From NCBI RefSeq assembly GCF_013839525.1, contig NZ_JACDIS010000004.1, positions 1-64,000 on the forward strand: a DNA stretch of 64,000 nucleotides, in the 5' to 3' direction. The notes below the pieces were generated by a model, which saw only the letters and a list, made by a program, of their open reading frames with translations, searched no databases and was not told the DNA's origin. The translations under genes and the position numbers were made by a program. Origin of the DNA: Chthonobacter rhizosphaerae. Its GTDB lineage: Bacteria; Pseudomonadota; Alphaproteobacteria; Rhizobiales; Pleomorphomonadaceae. Below, in pieces: positions 62,446-64,000 of this stretch (within the stretch, counting starts at the first letter, position 1; each line of letters begins with the position of its first letter).

Positions 62446-64000
62446 CTACTCCGCGGCCACTCTCTCCACCGGCACCGGTCCGCGCGACATCCGTCCCACC
62501 AGTTCCTCGTGCCGCTTCTTCGCCCGCTCGGCGTTCGCCTGCTTCACCGGGCCGAAGCCCCGGATCGACTGCGGCAGGGCGGCGAGGTCCACGGCCGTGT
62601 CCAGGGTGTCGGCCGACAGCCGCGCCTCGATCAGGTCGAGGTCCGCCTCGAAGTCGGCGATCATGGCGCGCTCGTGCCGGCGCTCGGCCGTCCAGCCGAA
62701 CGGGTCGACCGGCGTGCCGCGGAGGACGCGGCCCTTGGCGAGCATGCGGAACACCGGCAGCATCCAGGGGCCGAAGGTCATCTTGCGCGGCCGGCCGGTG
62801 GCCGGGTCCGTGCGGGCGAGGAGCGGCGGGGCGAGGTGGAACTCGATCCGGCTGTCCTTGCCGCGCTCGAACGTGTGGTCCAGGGAGGCGAGGAAGGCCT
62901 CGTCGGCGAAGAGCCGCGCCACCTCGTACTCGTCCTTGTAGGCCATCAGCTTGAAGAGGCTCTTCGCCGCCTCCCGGGTCAGCCGCTCGCCGCCGGTGCG
63001 GTTGTCCTCCAGGGCACGCAGGCGCTCGATCCGCCGCCGGTAGCGCTCCGCCCAGGCGGCGTTCTGGTAGGCCGTCAGGAAGGCGGCGCGCTTGTCGATG
63101 AGGGCGTCCAGCGTTTCCGCCTCGCGCGGGTCGGCCTCCTCGGTCGCCGGCAACGGCAGCACGGAAGGGTCGTGGGCGATCAGCCGGCCCCAGCGGAAGG
63201 CCGCCACGTTGGCGGCCACCGCCTCGCCGTTCATGCCGATCGCCTGCTCGATGGCGGCCGGCGTCACCGGCAGCAGGCCCATCTGGGACGCGACGCCCAG
63301 CATCAGCACGTTGGTCTCGATGGAGTTGCCGAGGAGGCTCGTCGCCACCGCGGTCGCGTCGAGGAAGCGGGTGGAGAGCGCCGTCGCCTCGATCGCCCGC
63401 CGGATGCCGGCGATCGGCAGCGAGAAGTCCGGGTTGCGGGTGAAGTCGCCCGGCATCACCTCGTGGGTGTTGACGAGGAAGTGGGTGCGCGCCCCGTCGG
63501 CGGCGGCGAGGATCTTCTTCGAGCCGGCCACCACCATGTCGAAGCCGAGCACCAGGTCGGCGCTCCCCGCCGACACCCGGATCGCCTTGATGGCGTCCGG
63601 CGTCTCGGCGAAGCGCAGGTGGCTGATCACCGCGCCGCCCTTCTGGGCGAGGCCGGCCATGTCGATGATGCCGACGCCCTTGCCCTCGATGTGGGCCGCC
63701 ATGCCGAGCACGGCGCCGGCGGTCACGATGCCGGTGCCGCCGATGCCGGTCATCACCACGTTCCAGGTCCCGGCGGGGCGCACCACCGCCGGCTCCGGCA
63801 GGGCCGCCGCGAGGGCGTCGAGGTCGCTGCCGGCGCCGCGTCCCGCGTGCTTCCGCGGCTCGGCGTTCTTCACCGTCACGAAGGACGGGCAGAAGCCCTT
63901 CAGGCAGGAATAGTCCTTGTTGCAGCTCGACTGGTCGATCTGCCGCTTGCGGCCGAACTCGGTCTCCTTCGGCTGGATCGACACGCAGTTGGACTGGACG
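62446..64000 (-). CDS. Indolepyruvate ferredoxin oxidoreductase, C-terminal part (runs off window end)
   Basis: About 518 codons of the C-terminal region of a fused alpha-beta indolepyruvate/2-oxoacid:ferredoxin oxidoreductase (the whole single-chain enzyme is about 1,150 residues). The visible part begins NCVSIQPKETEFGRKRQ and KDYSCLKGFCPSF, the Fe-S cysteine region. The gamma-like domain VMTGIGGTGIVTAGAVLGMA and a C-terminal region of unknown function (DUF6537-like) follow. The enzyme decarboxylates aryl pyruvates to aryl-acetyl-CoA. The frame continues to the window edge. It is convergent with liuE. Confidence 0.85.
   Translation of the reverse strand, partial: VQSNCVSIQPKETEFGRKRQIDQSSCNKDYSCLKGFCPSFVTVKNAEPRKHAGRGAGSDLDALAAALPEPAVVRPAGTWNVVMTGIGGTGIVTAGAVLGMAAHIEGKGVGIIDMAGLAQKGGAVISHLRFAETPDAIKAIRVSAGSADLVLGFDMVVAGSKKILAAADGARTHFLVNTHEVMPGDFTRNPDFSLPIAGIRRAIEATALSTRFLDATAVATSLLGNSIETNVLMLGVASQMGLLPVTPAAIEQAIGMNGEAVAANVAAFRWGRLIAHDPSVLPLPATEEADPREAETLDALIDKRAAFLTAYQNAAWAERYRRRIERLRALEDNRTGGERLTREAAKSLFKLMAYKDEYEVARLFADEAFLASLDHTFERGKDSRIEFHLAPPLLARTDPATGRPRKMTFGPWMLPVFRMLAKGRVLRGTPVDPFGWTAERRHERAMIADFEADLDLIEARLSADTLDTAVDLAALPQSIRGFGPVKQANAERAKKRHEELVGRMSRGPVPVERVAAE

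Overview
The window reads as chromosomal DNA of a high-GC, free-living alphaproteobacterium, most likely of the order Hyphomicrobiales (Rhizobiales). The signs are the GlpS-type transporter ATPase, lanthanide-type methanol dehydrogenase XoxF, membrane quinoprotein glucose dehydrogenase, FrcK-like sugar kinase, phasin, many GntR/LacI/TetR-controlled ABC sugar operons and a complete liuBCDE-type leucine-degradation operon. Genus cannot be fixed from the sequence; a Pleomorphomonadaceae-like background is only a guess. I see no rRNA, tRNA, CRISPR array or phage.

Layout. 0-4.6 kb: a polyol module, with an FGGY kinase and the start of glpS on the minus strand, divergent from a glpD-like flavoprotein and its GntR regulator; two matching 16-bp palindromes lie between them. 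4.6-6.1 kb: a gene graveyard with a frameshifted IS21 transposase remnant and two oppositely oriented pieces of an S-2TMbeta/Cap15-like (CBASS-type) effector. 6.1-9.3 kb: a decaying methanol-oxidation locus, with xoxF carrying an in-frame TGA in its signal peptide, followed by a 5'-truncated XoxJ-like protein fused to ankyrin repeats and no xoxG between them. 9.3-21.6 kb: mixed housekeeping and accessory genes (L,D-transpeptidase-like lipoprotein, LysE exporter, Csp copper-storage protein, CHASE4-GGDEF-EAL protein, XRE and LuxR regulators, phasin, M48 peptidase, TerC, GFA protein, aldo/keto reductase).

21.7-32.6 kb: a large catabolic region that I interpret as use of fructosamine (Amadori) compounds or related glycated amines. 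It has an M20 deacylase, a sugar-type ABC transporter, an FrlB-like SIS deglycase, an FrlD-like PfkB kinase, a GntR/UTRA (FrlR-like) regulator, and on the minus strand an amino-acid-type permease, a DadA/PuuB-like FAD amine oxidase and an amino-acid-binding protein. Sites with a TGTCNGACA core precede every transcription unit, which ties the region into one regulon. 32.7-42.4 kb: a LacI-controlled sugar operon with an RbsA-type ABC importer and two permeases, a ketose 3-epimerase-like enzyme, an FrcK-like P-loop kinase, an FGGY kinase and a FucA-type class II aldolase, which together suggest epimerise, phosphorylate, cleave.

42.5-56.6 kb: gcd, a TetR/SDR pair with a duplicated operator, RecQ, a Moco oxidoreductase, an LLM flavoprotein, a TetR regulator, two tandem palindromic intergenic repeats, an SDR, an EF-G paralogue and a PAP2 phosphatase. 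56.9-62.2 kb: liuB-liuC-liuD-liuE (methylcrotonyl-CoA carboxylase, methylglutaconyl-CoA hydratase, HMG-CoA lyase), preceded by the same palindrome that precedes the TetR gene at 51.7 kb. The window closes with a MITE-like inverted repeat and the C-terminal part of an indolepyruvate ferredoxin oxidoreductase.
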